64,000 nt of DNA from an uncultured Altererythrobacter sp. (GCA_913056125.1 CAJXNC010000004.1:1-64000); one strand, 5' to 3'; positions 52,890 through 61,705 are shown, numbered from the stretch's first letter. Program-made: numbers and translations. Notes: generated from the sequence alone by a model not told the origin.

Positions 52890-53945
52890 TCAGAGTCCGA
52901 AGATGGTTTCGGCATTGCTCTGGTAGAATTTTTTCATGGTCGCTGCGGGCAGGTCCATGTCATCGAGCAGTTCGACCTCGGCGGGCACGTACTGGTAGGG
53001 ATAGTCCATCGCATACATCACCCGGTCTTCGCCCATCACCTCCATCATTAGTTTGATCGAAGCGGGAGAAGGCAGGCCGCTGGTGGTTCCCCAGACATTG
53101 TTGCGCAGGTAGTGGTGCAGCGGATGCTTGAGCGGCTTGAGGCGCTCGTAACGCTGCGAACGGACCCCGGCATTGAACATGTAGTTCAGCCGGTCGATCC
53201 AGAAAGGCAGGCCTTCTGCGCCATGGCCCAGCACCAGCTGCAGGTCCGGGTATCGGTCGAACACGCCCGTCGTGAGCAGGCGCAGCGCGTGATAGCTCGT
53301 CTCGATCGCAAAGCCGAACACCGCGCCTTCCAGCCCGGCCTCGACCATGCCGCCGATCATGTTGTCGGGCGGCCCCTGCGGGTGGATGTAAAGCGGGATG
53401 CCCTCTTCCGCACAGGTTCGCAGGATCGGGTCGAACTGCTCCTCGTCGAGATAATGGCCGTGCGTATGGCTGTTGGCCTGCACGCCGTGGAAACCGAGCT
53501 CTTCCTTGCCGCGCTTCAGCTCCGCAGCGGACCACTCGGGGTCCTGTGGGCAGATCGCCGTCATGCCGTAAAAGCGGTCCGGATATTTCTCGCAAGCTGC
53601 CTTGAGATGGTCGTTGGCGCGGCTGGCAATGCCTTTGGCTTCCTCAACATCGTGGATCGACTGTACGCCCGGGCTGGTCAAAGCCAGCACCGCCTTGTCG
53701 ATCCCGGCATCGTCCATCGCCTTGATGCGCAGCTCACCCAAATCGAGCAGGCGCTCGCGGATGAAGGTGGTGCGTTCCGAAGGCGACGTGCCGTAGAACC
53801 CCCACAGAGAAACCGTGCCCTTGTCGGCGCGGCCTTCCTTCACGAGGCGCAGGATCGCATCGAGTTGCTCGGCCGTGGCGAAAGCTTCCTCGGTGGCGAT
53901 GCGGAGGTATCCGCGATCTCCGCCTGTCTTCAGTTCGTGGCTCAT
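52890..53945 (-). CDS. ligW: 5-carboxyvanillate decarboxylase (LigW family amidohydrolase)
   Basis: A 351-residue amidohydrolase-superfamily decarboxylase that removes the carboxylate ortho to the phenol, for example 5-carboxyvanillate to vanillate. The sequence runs very close to LigW of SYK-6 and Novosphingobium as I recall them: RIATEEAFAT, DKGTVSLWGFYGTSPSER, ALTSPGVQ, MDYPYQYV. The active-site residues land on the LigW numbers I recall: Glu19, His188, His241 and Asp314 for the Mn2+ site and Arg58/Arg252 for the substrate. The ATG overlaps the VAO stop (ATGA). It could equally act on 5-carboxyferulate, the product expected when a 5-formyl group is oxidised. Confidence 0.85.
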   Translation of the reverse strand: MSHELKTGGDRGYLRIATEEAFATAEQLDAILRLVKEGRADKGTVSLWGFYGTSPSERTTFIRERLLDLGELRIKAMDDAGIDKAVLALTSPGVQSIHDVEEAKGIASRANDHLKAACEKYPDRFYGMTAICPQDPEWSAAELKRGKEELGFHGVQANSHTHGHYLDEEQFDPILRTCAEEGIPLYIHPQGPPDNMIGGMVEAGLEGAVFGFAIETSYHALRLLTTGVFDRYPDLQLVLGHGAEGLPFWIDRLNYMFNAGVRSQRYERLKPLKHPLHHYLRNNVWGTTSGLPSPASIKLMMEVMGEDRVMYAMDYPYQYVPAEVELLDDMDLPAATMKKFYQSNAETIFGL

Positions 53946-55477
53946 GCGTTCTCCCTGAAATTCCTTGGCCAGATGCCCTGCTTGCCCGGCGAAAGGATGC
54001 CGTTCGGGTCGAGGCAGTCCTTGATCTGCTCGGCAAAGCGGCGCTGGATGTTGTCGTTGAAATCGTAGAGCGATGCGACCTCATCCATGAAGTCGAGATG
54101 GCTGCGATATTCGCCGTAACCGAGCTTGGCGGCAGGTTCGAGCATGGCCTTGGTCGCGGCATAGGCTTCGCGCGTCTGCGCCTCGTTCTTGGTGTCGAAC
54201 ACGATCAGCGCGACATGGATCATCGACCTCTTGCCGACGATGATCGCCGCTGAATAGTCGAGATTGCGTTCGTTCAGCACCTTGCGGGTGAGGTCGCGGA
54301 TCGCACAGCCATCCTTGCCCGCGATCGGCATGGCGCAGGAAAAGCCGATATGGCCGCCTTCCTCTCCGCCATACCAGCGGGTCATCTGGTCGAGCGCCAT
54401 GGAAGGAATGCCCGCCTGCACCACATGGTGCGGATTGGTCATCTCTGGCAGGTTGTGGCCGTCATATTCATCGAACATCACGCTCGCGCCGGGAATGGTT
54501 GCGAAGGCCTTTTCGATCTTGGCGCGGTTATGCGCCACCACAGGCGCATCCCCTTGCACCGCAAAGCGCATCACCCAGCGGCCGAAGCCGGGAGTGGCGG
54601 CGATCTTGTCGAGGACTTCCTCGGGGATCGAATCCTCGCCCGTGTACCATTCCTTGCGCTCGCCAAAGGCGCTGGCGGCACACACCGCGTTGATGATCAT
54701 CGGCTGGTTGGAGATCGTGCCGTCGATCATAAGCGGGCGCAGCACTTCGAGGAAGGCGCCGTAATGCTCTTCATTGTCGAGCATGAACCAGCCGGGCGCA
54801 TAGACTTCCGGCGGGTGCATCAGCGCCACTCCCATCTTGGTGACCACGCCGTAATTCGACTGGGTGAAGATGCCGTCCCAGCTGGGGCCGGCGCTATGCG
54901 GATAGACCAGCCAGTTATGCGGATTGCCCATCCCGCCCATCCCGGTGCGCAGGATCTCGCCATTGGGCAGGACCACTTCCATCCCGCAATGCTGGCCGAA
55001 ATGATCGCCCAGCGGCGTGTAGCCGACGCCATGTTCGAGCGCGTTACCGATCACGCTGCCGCCGCCAAGGTCGGGGCAGGACATCCACAGCTTGGAGCCG
55101 ATGCTCCGCAAATGGTCGTAGAGGTCGAAGAAGCGCACGCCCGGCTCCACCAGGGCCATGCAGTTTTGTTCGTCCACCTCGAGCACCCGGTTCATGCGCC
55201 GCAACGACATGGTGAACGTGCCCGTGACGCGCGGAGCGCCGCCGCCATAGCCCTTATTGCGGCCCTGGCTGCTGGTCCAGATCGGCGTCTTGTGCGCATT
55301 GGCGATGCGCAGCACCGCCTGCACTTCCTCGACCGATCCGGGCATCAGCACCGCGCCAGGAGCGTACCAGTCTCCCGGCGGGCCGAAAGGGTCACCGTGA
55401 TCGCGCATCCCATCCGCATCAAGGATGACGTTTTCGGCACCAAGTGCCGCCTGCATGTCGCGAATCGCGGCATCCAT
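53942..55477 (-). CDS. VAO/PCMH-type FAD-linked oxidase
   Basis: A 511-residue flavoenzyme of the vanillyl-alcohol oxidase family, which oxidises para-hydroxybenzyl or 4-alkylphenol groups through a quinone-methide. The FAD domain shows PGSVEEVQAVLRIANAHKTPIWTSSQGRNKGYGGG, DLGGGSVIGNALEHGVGYTPLGDHFGQHCGMEVVLPNGEILRT (described). The C-terminal cap contains His376 (GGHIGFS), which aligns with the covalent FAD-linking His of VAO (GAHLFFS, from memory). YGEYRSHLDFMD and DPNGILSPGKQGIWP match VAO closely. Substrate is probably a 4-hydroxyaryl compound. GGGAGAG precedes ATG 55477; the stop overlaps ligW. Confidence 0.89.
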   Translation of the reverse strand: MDAAIRDMQAALGAENVILDADGMRDHGDPFGPPGDWYAPGAVLMPGSVEEVQAVLRIANAHKTPIWTSSQGRNKGYGGGAPRVTGTFTMSLRRMNRVLEVDEQNCMALVEPGVRFFDLYDHLRSIGSKLWMSCPDLGGGSVIGNALEHGVGYTPLGDHFGQHCGMEVVLPNGEILRTGMGGMGNPHNWLVYPHSAGPSWDGIFTQSNYGVVTKMGVALMHPPEVYAPGWFMLDNEEHYGAFLEVLRPLMIDGTISNQPMIINAVCAASAFGERKEWYTGEDSIPEEVLDKIAATPGFGRWVMRFAVQGDAPVVAHNRAKIEKAFATIPGASVMFDEYDGHNLPEMTNPHHVVQAGIPSMALDQMTRWYGGEEGGHIGFSCAMPIAGKDGCAIRDLTRKVLNERNLDYSAAIIVGKRSMIHVALIVFDTKNEAQTREAYAATKAMLEPAAKLGYGEYRSHLDFMDEVASLYDFNDNIQRRFAEQIKDCLDPNGILSPGKQGIWPRNFRENA

Positions 55478-55512
55478 ATCTGCTCTCCCGCTCTTATGTT
55501 CTGGAGCGGAGC

Positions 55513-56943
55513 CTACGCTTCATGCACGGCCTTTGTCACCATGCAGGCGAGTACGCCTTCCATGCCGTCCTCACTGCCATGGCCGGACCACTTCACCCCG
55601 CCGAACGGCGCGTCTGCGCCGCCGATCATATGAGTGTTGACGCCGACCATGCCGGCTTCGAGCTGCGCGGCGAGGCGGCGCTGGCGCTGCACGTCGTTGG
55701 TCCAGCTATAGGCGGCAAGGCCATAGGGCAGGCGGTTGGCCTCGGCGATCATCTCTTCTTCCGTGCGGTAGGGATTGACCAGCGCGACTGGGCCGAAGGG
55801 CTCCTCATTCATGATCTCGGCATCGAGCGGGACTTCGGACAGGACCGAAGGGGCGTAGAAATAGCCCTGGTTGCCGATGCGCTTGCCGCCCGCGCCGAGC
55901 TTGGCACCCTTGTCCTTGGCGTTGGCGATGAAGCGTTCCATTGCTTCGGGGCGGCGTGGATTGGCCATCGGGCCCATCGTCGTGCCGTCTGCCAGGCCAT
56001 CGCCGACGACCTGTGCCTTGGCACCTTCGATGAAGCCGTCGCGGAACTTCTCGAACACGTCTTCCTGCACGATGAAGCGCGTCGGGCTGACGCAGACCTG
56101 GCCACAATTGCGATACTTGCCGAAAACGCTCGTCTGCAGCGCCTTGTCGACATCGGCATCGTTGAACACCAGCACGGGGCCGTGGCCGCCGAGTTCCATC
56201 GTTGTGCGGATCATGTTGTCCGCTGCCAGCTTGGCGAGATGCTTGCCGACCACGGTAGAGCCGGTGAAGCTTAGCTTGCGGATGATCGGGCTGGCGAGCA
56301 GGTGGCGGCTCACCTCGTCGGGAACGCCGAACACGGCCTGCGCCACTTCCTTTGGCAGGCCGGCATCGAGCAGGCATTGCAGCACGCCCAGCGCGGATGC
56401 AGGCGCTTCCTCGGCAGACTTGAGGATGACCGAGCAGCCCGCCGCGATCGGCGCGCCGAGCTTGCGGCCCGGATTGCCGAGCGGGAAGTTCCACGGCGCG
56501 AAAGCAGCGACAGGACCGACCGGCTCGTGCCGCACGGTCGAGCGCATGCCTTCGGGGCGGGTCAGTTCGCGCCCGTAATTGCGGAAGCATTCGCCGGCAT
56601 AGAAATTGAACAGGCCGACATTCATCATCACTTCGATGCGGCTTTCGGCCAGCGGCTTGCCTTCTTCCATCGTGGCGATGCGGGCGAGATCCTCTTGCCG
56701 CTCGACCATCAGGCGCGCGGCGCCCTGCAGCACAGCGGCGCGTTCCTGCGGGGTCGACTTGCGCCAGATCTTGAAGCCCTTGTCCGCCACTTCCAGCGCG
56801 CGATCGAGATCGGCGGCTTCGGCAAGCGGCAGTGCGGCCAAGGCCTCACCCGTCACCGGGTTGACGACGTCGAAGGTCCGGCGGCCGCCGCCGGATACTT
56901 TTTCGCCATCGATGATCATGTGGAGCGAAGGATAATCGGTCAT
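55513..56943 (-). CDS. NAD(P)-dependent aldehyde dehydrogenase
   Basis: A 476-residue class 3-type aldehyde dehydrogenase. Catalytic Cys is in NCGQVCVSPTRFIVQED, the general-base Glu in ELGGHGP, the NAD loop in FTGSTVVGKHLA, and the structural PWNFPLGNPGRKLGAPIAAGCSVILKSAEEAP segment is present. Closest in pattern to succinate-semialdehyde dehydrogenases, a group that also holds aromatic aldehyde enzymes. In this operon the likely job is oxidation of an aromatic or 3-hydroxypropanal side-chain aldehyde, or of a 5-formyl arene to feed ligW. GGGAGAG precedes ATG 56943. Confidence 0.91.
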   Translation of the reverse strand: MTDYPSLHMIIDGEKVSGGGRRTFDVVNPVTGEALAALPLAEAADLDRALEVADKGFKIWRKSTPQERAAVLQGAARLMVERQEDLARIATMEEGKPLAESRIEVMMNVGLFNFYAGECFRNYGRELTRPEGMRSTVRHEPVGPVAAFAPWNFPLGNPGRKLGAPIAAGCSVILKSAEEAPASALGVLQCLLDAGLPKEVAQAVFGVPDEVSRHLLASPIIRKLSFTGSTVVGKHLAKLAADNMIRTTMELGGHGPVLVFNDADVDKALQTSVFGKYRNCGQVCVSPTRFIVQEDVFEKFRDGFIEGAKAQVVGDGLADGTTMGPMANPRRPEAMERFIANAKDKGAKLGAGGKRIGNQGYFYAPSVLSEVPLDAEIMNEEPFGPVALVNPYRTEEEMIAEANRLPYGLAAYSWTNDVQRQRRLAAQLEAGMVGVNTHMIGGADAPFGGVKWSGHGSEDGMEGVLACMVTKAVHEA

Positions 56944-57021
56944 GAATCTCTCCCTGGTCGCGGATGGGGGTTCCGCGGCTGGCAGTTCTCTAGGGCGTCA
57001 GGTGAGTCGGTGCAAAGGGCC

Positions 57022-57774
57022 TCAGCCCTTCGCAGCCTCCCGTTCCGCATCTCGCTTGGCATCTTCTTCCCAGCGCTCGGCCACCATTTCCTCACCCGTG
57101 ATCGGGTGCTTCATGTGGAAGGGCAGGAGCTTGTGCGTCGGCCACAGGAAGAAGTTGTCATACAGCTCGTCCGGGCCCGCCGGATCCTCCGGATAGAGCG
57201 TTTTCAGGAAGGGCACATATTCTGCCTCGGTATAAGCCCAGCCCTTGTCGAAATCGGCATGCCAGTGCGGGAAATAGTTCAGCAGCTTGATGCGCCACTT
57301 GCCGTCTTCACCCTTCGTGTAGATGTTCTCGTAAATGCCGCCTTCCCACCACTGGCGCACGGGAAGTCCGGCTTCGGGATCGGCATAGTCCCTGTGCCGG
57401 CCGGCCTGCATCGTGCTGCGACCGCGCAGCCGCGCCGTCTTGCCGTCAGGGTCGATGTCGATAATCGTCTGGATCTGCGGATGGTCGAGCAGAAAGCCGT
57501 CGATCGGGCCGTTATTGTTATGGGTGAAGCGCTTGCGGAATCGCTCGATATAGAGGCGCTTTACGCCGGCCTTGCCCTTGAAGACGCCACCGAAGAAACG
57601 CACCTCGCAATCGTCGCTGAACAGGTCCACGACCTGGTCGTACATGCATTTGTCGATCAAATAGCCGTAGAGATATTGCAGTTTCTTCACGTCCAGCTCG
57701 TCCTCGCGGACGGTCAGGCGTTTTTCCATGTCGGCCAGCTTGGCCTCGAGCGCAGCAATGCGATCGTCTGACAT
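57022..57774 (-). CDS. NTF2-fold (SnoaL-like) protein, candidate deformylase/lyase
   Basis: A 250-residue protein with a coiled-coil start (ALEAKLADMEKRLTVREDELD), then the NTF2-like core LQYLYGYLIDKCMYDQVVDLFSDDCEVRFFGGVFKGKAGVKRLYIERF (described), YENIYTKGEDGKWRIKLLNYFPHWHADFDKGW and a C-terminal extension. It is paralogous to the 198-residue protein at 8777. The LdpA diarylpropane deformylases of Novosphingobium and SYK-6 have this fold, release formaldehyde and produce a stilbene, which would fit lsd and the frmA-fds genes nearby. That is inference from fold, size and context. It is the first gene of the ALDH-VAO-ligW operon; its promoter region holds MarR site 2. Confidence 0.85.
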   Translation of the reverse strand: MSDDRIAALEAKLADMEKRLTVREDELDVKKLQYLYGYLIDKCMYDQVVDLFSDDCEVRFFGGVFKGKAGVKRLYIERFRKRFTHNNNGPIDGFLLDHPQIQTIIDIDPDGKTARLRGRSTMQAGRHRDYADPEAGLPVRQWWEGGIYENIYTKGEDGKWRIKLLNYFPHWHADFDKGWAYTEAEYVPFLKTLYPEDPAGPDELYDNFFLWPTHKLLPFHMKHPITGEEMVAERWEEDAKRDAEREAAKG

Positions 57775-57788
57775 ACGCGACTCTCCCA

Positions 57789-57812
57789 ATTTGTATGTTC
57801 TGCTTACAATTG
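57789..57812. promoter_or_regulatory. Probable MarR operator (site 2)
   Basis: ATTTGTATG and GCTTACAATTG form an imperfect inverted repeat that matches site 1 at 42259, sharing ATTTGT..G...GC.TACAATT. It lies 14 bases before the minus-strand NTF2-like gene. A consensus -35 (TTGACA read on the minus strand, 57830-57835) sits just upstream, so a bound regulator would block this promoter. Confidence 0.68.
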
Positions 57813-57854
57813 CGAAAGCGCCTTGGACCTGTCAACGCCGGATCGCAATGGCTT

Positions 57855-59252
57855 CTAGCGACCCAATGCTTCCAGCCGCGCAACCTCCTCGCCATAGGGC
57901 TTGATCGCGCGATACATGAAGAAGGTGGCGATGGGCATGAACACCGCTGCAACGATCAGCAGCGCTTCCCACAGCTTGGCTGGATCACCCACGATGACAT
58001 CGCTGACCGTGCCGATCACCCAGCTGCCCATGGCCCCGAAGAAGGTATACATGAACAGGTAGAGCGCGGTGACCTGGCCGCGCATCTCGTTTGGCGCGAT
58101 GCGCTGGATGGCTGCATTCTGCGCCGGCGCGCCGGCTAGGCCGAACAGGCTGGTCATGGCCATGCAGGCGATTGCCAGCTCGGCCGAGGGCATGAGCGGT
58201 GCGCCAATGGCGAAGATGGTGGTGCCTGTGAAAATATAGGCGGTGGCGCGGATATTGCCGTCCTTGTGGCGCTTGTTCATCCAGGTGACGAAGATGTTGC
58301 CAAGCACCAAGCCGGAAAGGCTGGCCACCAACAGGACAGGCGCAAGGAAATTGCCGATCTCCGCCTCGTTCCAGCCAAAGGTGCGCGAGAGGAACGGTAC
58401 GCGCCACGCGGGCAGGCCCTGACTCTCGATGGCGGACATGGCCAGTGCCGCGAATAGCGGCCAGTAAACGGCGCCGCGCACGTTGATCGCCTTCAAGGCA
58501 TCAAGCCCGGTGAAGCCCAGCAATTTCTGGCCAAAGGTCGCATCGTCGGGAATCAGCGGGGCGGCGTCGGGCGGATTGCGCCGTTTGGGCTCCTTGACCG
58601 TCAGGAACAGCAGCGCAGCGATCAGGCAAGGCACGCCGATCCCGATCAGGATCCACTGCCAGTTGAAGATCGTCAGGCTGAGGAATTGCGTTCGCTCGGG
58701 CAGGCTGTCGGTAAAGCCGAGCAGGAAGCCGCCGCCCCACGTTCCCGCAGCATTGGCAGCAATGTAGGAGAGCTGCATCAGCGCAAAGACCAGCGGGATG
58801 CGCATGGGCCGGAAATAGTCGGCCATCATGGAATAGCTGCCCGGACCATTGGCTGCACCGCCGGCGCCTACGAACAAGCGGCTGCCGACCAGCTGGGTAA
58901 AGCTTTGCGCGATACCACCCAGTGCGGTGATGGCACCAAGAACCGCGATCGAACCCGAAAGCACGTATTTGCGCGGATAGAGGTCGACCAGGCGCGAAAG
59001 GGGAATGCCGACAAAGACGAAGGCGACCACGCTGGCCGGTCCGAGCACGAAGCCGAGTGCGCTGTCGGACAGTTCGAAGCTGTGTTTGATGCGTTCCGCC
59101 AGCATGGCGAAGACGGTAACGTCGAAGAAGTTGAGGAAGGTCGCAAAGATGATGACGAACAGCGCCCAGGAGCCCGCGCGCTCCGAAGGCCAGGGCATGT
59201 CCAGCGTCGCTTTCTGACCGGATGGCGTGCCCGGTGTGCTTGCAATCGCCAT
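57855..59252 (-). CDS. MFS transporter, spinster-like
   Basis: A 465-residue transporter with FLNFFDVTVFAMLAERIKHSFELSDSALGFVLGPASVVAF in the first helices, the GIPLSRLVDLYPRKYVL loop, RLFVGAGGAANGPGSYSMMADYFRPMRIPL and a cytoplasmic central loop rich in Pro/Lys. It is related in layout to the MFS at 51172 but clearly diverged. It precedes the NTF2-like operon by 80 bases on the same strand, so it may be a separate transcription unit read through into it. It is divergent from the NTF2-like gene at 59372. A perfect palindrome, TGACGCGCGTCA, lies between them. Confidence 0.88.
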   Translation of the reverse strand: MAIASTPGTPSGQKATLDMPWPSERAGSWALFVIIFATFLNFFDVTVFAMLAERIKHSFELSDSALGFVLGPASVVAFVFVGIPLSRLVDLYPRKYVLSGSIAVLGAITALGGIAQSFTQLVGSRLFVGAGGAANGPGSYSMMADYFRPMRIPLVFALMQLSYIAANAAGTWGGGFLLGFTDSLPERTQFLSLTIFNWQWILIGIGVPCLIAALLFLTVKEPKRRNPPDAAPLIPDDATFGQKLLGFTGLDALKAINVRGAVYWPLFAALAMSAIESQGLPAWRVPFLSRTFGWNEAEIGNFLAPVLLVASLSGLVLGNIFVTWMNKRHKDGNIRATAYIFTGTTIFAIGAPLMPSAELAIACMAMTSLFGLAGAPAQNAAIQRIAPNEMRGQVTALYLFMYTFFGAMGSWVIGTVSDVIVGDPAKLWEALLIVAAVFMPIATFFMYRAIKPYGEEVARLEALGR

Positions 59253-59320
59253 GATCCGCTCTCTCCCGTTGCGGCCTGATTATCGCTCTTGGCTTTCGTC
59301 AGATAGCACCCCTAAAGGAA

Positions 59321-59332
59321 TGACGCGCGTCA
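59321..59332. promoter_or_regulatory. 12-bp perfect palindrome TGACGCGCGTCA in a divergent promoter
   Basis: The palindrome lies 40 bases before the plus-strand NTF2-like gene and 69 bases before the minus-strand MFS gene. It is a plausible operator for a TetR-, GntR- or similar-type dimeric regulator; no such regulator gene is adjacent. Confidence 0.45.
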
Positions 59333-59371
59333 AATTCCTGTCGCCAATTGTCGCGCAGCCGGGAGAGAACA

Positions 59372-59887
59372 ATGCCGCTATATGACGAGAACTACGCCAA
59401 GGATCGGGCAGAGATCGAGGACCTGATGGCTCGCTACCTGTTCGCCATGGACTATAACGACTTCGATACCTACGCCGATACCTTCATCGAGGATGGCACA
59501 TTGGAGTTTGCTCGCGGCGCAGTGACGGGGCGCGAGAATATCCGCGCCGCGGCCAAGGGTTTCAAGGAGGCAGTGGCCGGCATCTACACGGACGTCGACG
59601 GCAACCCGGCAGTGCTGCGTCACGTGCTTTGCCAGTCGGTCATCCGGGTGGAAGGCGACAAGGCATGGCATACCGGCTTCTGGTTCGAGACCGCCAATGA
59701 TGGCCCGCGCATCGCGGAGGGCGGACGGTTCACTCCGACGTTAGGCACATTCGGTGTCTATGAGGACGAGCTCGTGCGCGTGGATGGAGAATGGAAATTC
59801 GCCTATCGCAACATCAAGAACGAATTCCTCGCCGGGCGCGAAAGCGGGCCGGAAAATCCCGTCCTGGCAATGGATGCCAAGAGATGA
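59372..59887 (+). CDS. NTF2-fold (SnoaL-like) protein, cytoplasmic paralog of 16877
   Basis: A 171-residue protein: DRAEIEDLMARYLFAMDYNDFDTYADTFIEDGTLEFARG, TGRENIRAAAKGF, GNPAVLRHVLCQSVIRVEGDKAWHTGFWFETANDGP, VDGEWKFAYRNIKNEFLAGRESGPENPVLAMD. It matches the lipoprotein at 16877 over its whole length, without a signal. The core resembles SnoaL-type dehydratases/isomerases such as scytalone-dehydratase relatives. GGGAGAGAAC precedes ATG 59372. The reaction is unknown. Confidence 0.87.
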   Translation: MPLYDENYAKDRAEIEDLMARYLFAMDYNDFDTYADTFIEDGTLEFARGAVTGRENIRAAAKGFKEAVAGIYTDVDGNPAVLRHVLCQSVIRVEGDKAWHTGFWFETANDGPRIAEGGRFTPTLGTFGVYEDELVRVDGEWKFAYRNIKNEFLAGRESGPENPVLAMDAKR

Positions 59888-59926
59888 TCGCTTGTCCCCT
59901 CGCGTGAAGCACAGGTTCAGGAAAGC

Positions 59927-60304
59927 ATGATTAGGCGCAATCGCATGCGATGTTTGTCGCTCCTCGCCCTGCTTGTTCCCGGCCCCGCCCTAGCGCAGGA
60001 GGCCGATCCCTTGCCGCCGGTCAGCCTCGAACAGCGCATGCTCCTGCGCTGTTCGGCGGCCTTTTCAATAATTGCAGGTCGGCAGGACCATGGCGACGAG
60101 GAGGCACAGCAATATCCTCCGCTGGCAGAGCGCGGGATGGAGTTCTTCGTACAGTCGAGCGCGCAGGTGATGGATGGTACGGGAATGGATATCGACCAGC
60201 TTGCCCAGGCGCTCGAGCGCGAAGGTCTGCAGATGCTGGAAGATGACGAGCTGGACGCGATAATGCCTGTTTGCCTGCAATTGCTCGACCAATCGGGATT
60301 GTGA
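59927..60304 (+). CDS. Small periplasmic protein, function unknown
   Basis: A 125-residue protein with a signal peptide (MRCLSLLALLVPGPALAQ) and a mature helical domain: LEQRMLLRCSAAFSIIAGRQ, PPLAERGMEFFVQSSAQVMDGTGMDIDQLAQALEREGLQML, IMPVCLQLLDQSGL. Two cysteines (one in LLRCSA, one in MPVCLQ) could form a disulfide. Such small helical secreted proteins with two Cys are common in sphingomonads and unassigned. It precedes the GST gene by 33 bases. Confidence 0.75.
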   Translation: MIRRNRMRCLSLLALLVPGPALAQEADPLPPVSLEQRMLLRCSAAFSIIAGRQDHGDEEAQQYPPLAERGMEFFVQSSAQVMDGTGMDIDQLAQALEREGLQMLEDDELDAIMPVCLQLLDQSGL

Positions 60305-60337
60305 CGAATCGCGCATTGCTGCAAGAACGCGTCTCCC

Positions 60338-61009
60338 ATGTGGCAACTCTATCAATTCCCCCTTTGCCCGTTCAGCCGCAAGACGCGCCTGGCGTTGAGC
60401 GAGAAGGGCGTCGGCTATGACCTCAAGCGCGAATACCCCTGGGATGGGAGCGATCTGTTCTTTTCGCTCAATCCGGCGGGGCGCACGCCCGTGCTGCACG
60501 ATCCGGCCAAGCGGCTGGCGCTGATCGATAGCCAGGCGATCTGCGAGTATTTCGAGGAGACCACCGACAAGACTCCGCTGATCCTCGGCAGTGCCACGCA
60601 GCGCGCCGAGATTCGCCGCCTGACGGCTTTTTTCGACCAGGCCTTCTTCGCCGATGTCACGCACCCACTGCTGCATGAGAAGATGAAGAAGCGGTTGGTG
60701 CTGCGCATTGCGCCCGATTCCGGAACGCTGCGCAATGCCATGCGGCTGGCGCATGAACATCTCGATTATATCGACTGGCTGGTGGATAATCGCCGCTGGC
60801 TGGCCGGCTCGCAGCTCAGCCTCGCGGACTTTGCCGCCGCAGCGCAGATCTCGGTCGCCGATTACCTTGGCGGGATCGACTGGGGTGGGCATGACGGCGC
60901 ACATGGCTGGTACCGGGTCATGAAAAGTCGGCCCAGTTTCCGCCCGCTATTGACGGAGAAGATGGACGGCCTGCCGCCCCCCCGTCACTACGCCGACGTG
61001 AATGCCTGA
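60338..61009 (+). CDS. Glutathione S-transferase family protein
   Basis: A 223-residue GST. The N-terminal thioredoxin-like domain starts [27 protein letters not shown] with a CPFS motif (Cys rather than Ser/Tyr suggests an omega-like or thiol-transferase activity), followed by [12 protein letters not shown] and [10 protein letters not shown] for glutathione binding. The C-terminal helical domain includes [23 protein letters not shown]. Substrate unknown; it is not in a recognisable lignin beta-etherase arrangement. A hairpin (61070-61087) follows. Confidence 0.9.
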   Translation: MWQLYQFPLCPFSRKTRLALSEKGVGYDLKREYPWDGSDLFFSLNPAGRTPVLHDPAKRLALIDSQAICEYFEETTDKTPLILGSATQRAEIRRLTAFFDQAFFADVTHPLLHEKMKKRLVLRIAPDSGTLRNAMRLAHEHLDYIDWLVDNRRWLAGSQLSLADFAAAAQISVADYLGGIDWGGHDGAHGWYRVMKSRPSFRPLLTEKMDGLPPPRHYADVNA

Positions 61010-61069
61010 CCTTGCGGTTCGCCGGGCGCGAACCGATATTGCGCGCGAACGGAGTAACCCGCATTGGTC

Positions 61070-61087
61070 CGAACCCGAAAGGGTTCG
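61070..61087. repeat. Hairpin CGAACCC-gaaa-GGGTTCG
   Basis: A 7-base inverted repeat closed by a GAAA tetraloop. It is 60 bases after the GST stop and could serve as a weak terminator or RNA structure, though no T-run follows. Confidence 0.55.
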
Positions 61088-61120
61088 CAAGGGCGATTGC
61101 CCGCCCGCAGGTGCCGCGCA

Positions 61121-61139
61121 CCCCGGACTTGATCCGGGG
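61121..61139. repeat. Short palindromic repeat CCCCGGA-cttga-TCCGGGG
   Basis: A 7-base inverted repeat with a 5-base loop in the 184-base gap between GST and msrB. From memory, this exact type recurs in alphaproteobacterial genomes as an interspersed GC-rich repeat; copy number was not counted here. Confidence 0.6.
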
Positions 61140-61193
61140 GTAGCAAATGGCCCCGGAGACGCTTGCGCGGAGGCTCAAGCGAAAGGAGAACCT

Positions 61194-61595
61194 ATGACCG
61201 AGAAGATGGACCTCACCGAAGAGGAATGGCGCGAACGCCTCTCGCCCGAGCAATACGCGATCCTGCGGCAGGGGGGCACCGAACGCGCCTTCACCGGCAA
61301 GTATGAGAAGAACAAGCAGGCGGGCATGTACAAATGCGCCGGATGCGGCCTGCCGCTCTTCGTTAGCGACACCAAGTATGACAGCGGTTCGGGTTGGCCG
61401 AGCTTCACCAGTCCGGCGGCAGCCGATGCGGTGGACGAGCATCGCGACGTCAGCCACGGCATGATCCGCACCGAGGTCACTTGCGCGCGCTGCGCGGGCC
61501 ATCTCGGCCATGTCTTTCCCGACGGTCCAGGCCCGGAAGGCCTGCGCTATTGCATCAATTCCGTCTCGCTCGATTTCGATCCTGAGGGAAAGTAG
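61194..61595 (+). CDS. msrB: Peptide-methionine (R)-S-oxide reductase
   Basis: Repairs methionine-R-sulfoxide in proteins. The 133-residue protein has the two zinc CxxC pairs (KCAGC near residue 45 and CARC near 93), [11 protein letters not shown] and the catalytic RYCINS at the C-terminus. AAAGGAG lies 5 bases before ATG 61194; a longer in-frame extension upstream is intergenic and contains the repeats. It probably has its own promoter. Confidence 0.96.
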   Translation: MTEKMDLTEEEWRERLSPEQYAILRQGGTERAFTGKYEKNKQAGMYKCAGCGLPLFVSDTKYDSGSGWPSFTSPAAADAVDEHRDVSHGMIRTEVTCARCAGHLGHVFPDGPGPEGLRYCINSVSLDFDPEGK

Positions 61596-61705
61596 CCATT
61601 TCGCTCACCATGCGCGTTCACGCTGCGTTACATTTGCCTTATGCAAGCCTGACTGAATGAATTTGGCGGGTCGTTCGCGCCCAAAGACAGGTTAGATAAC
61701 GCCTT

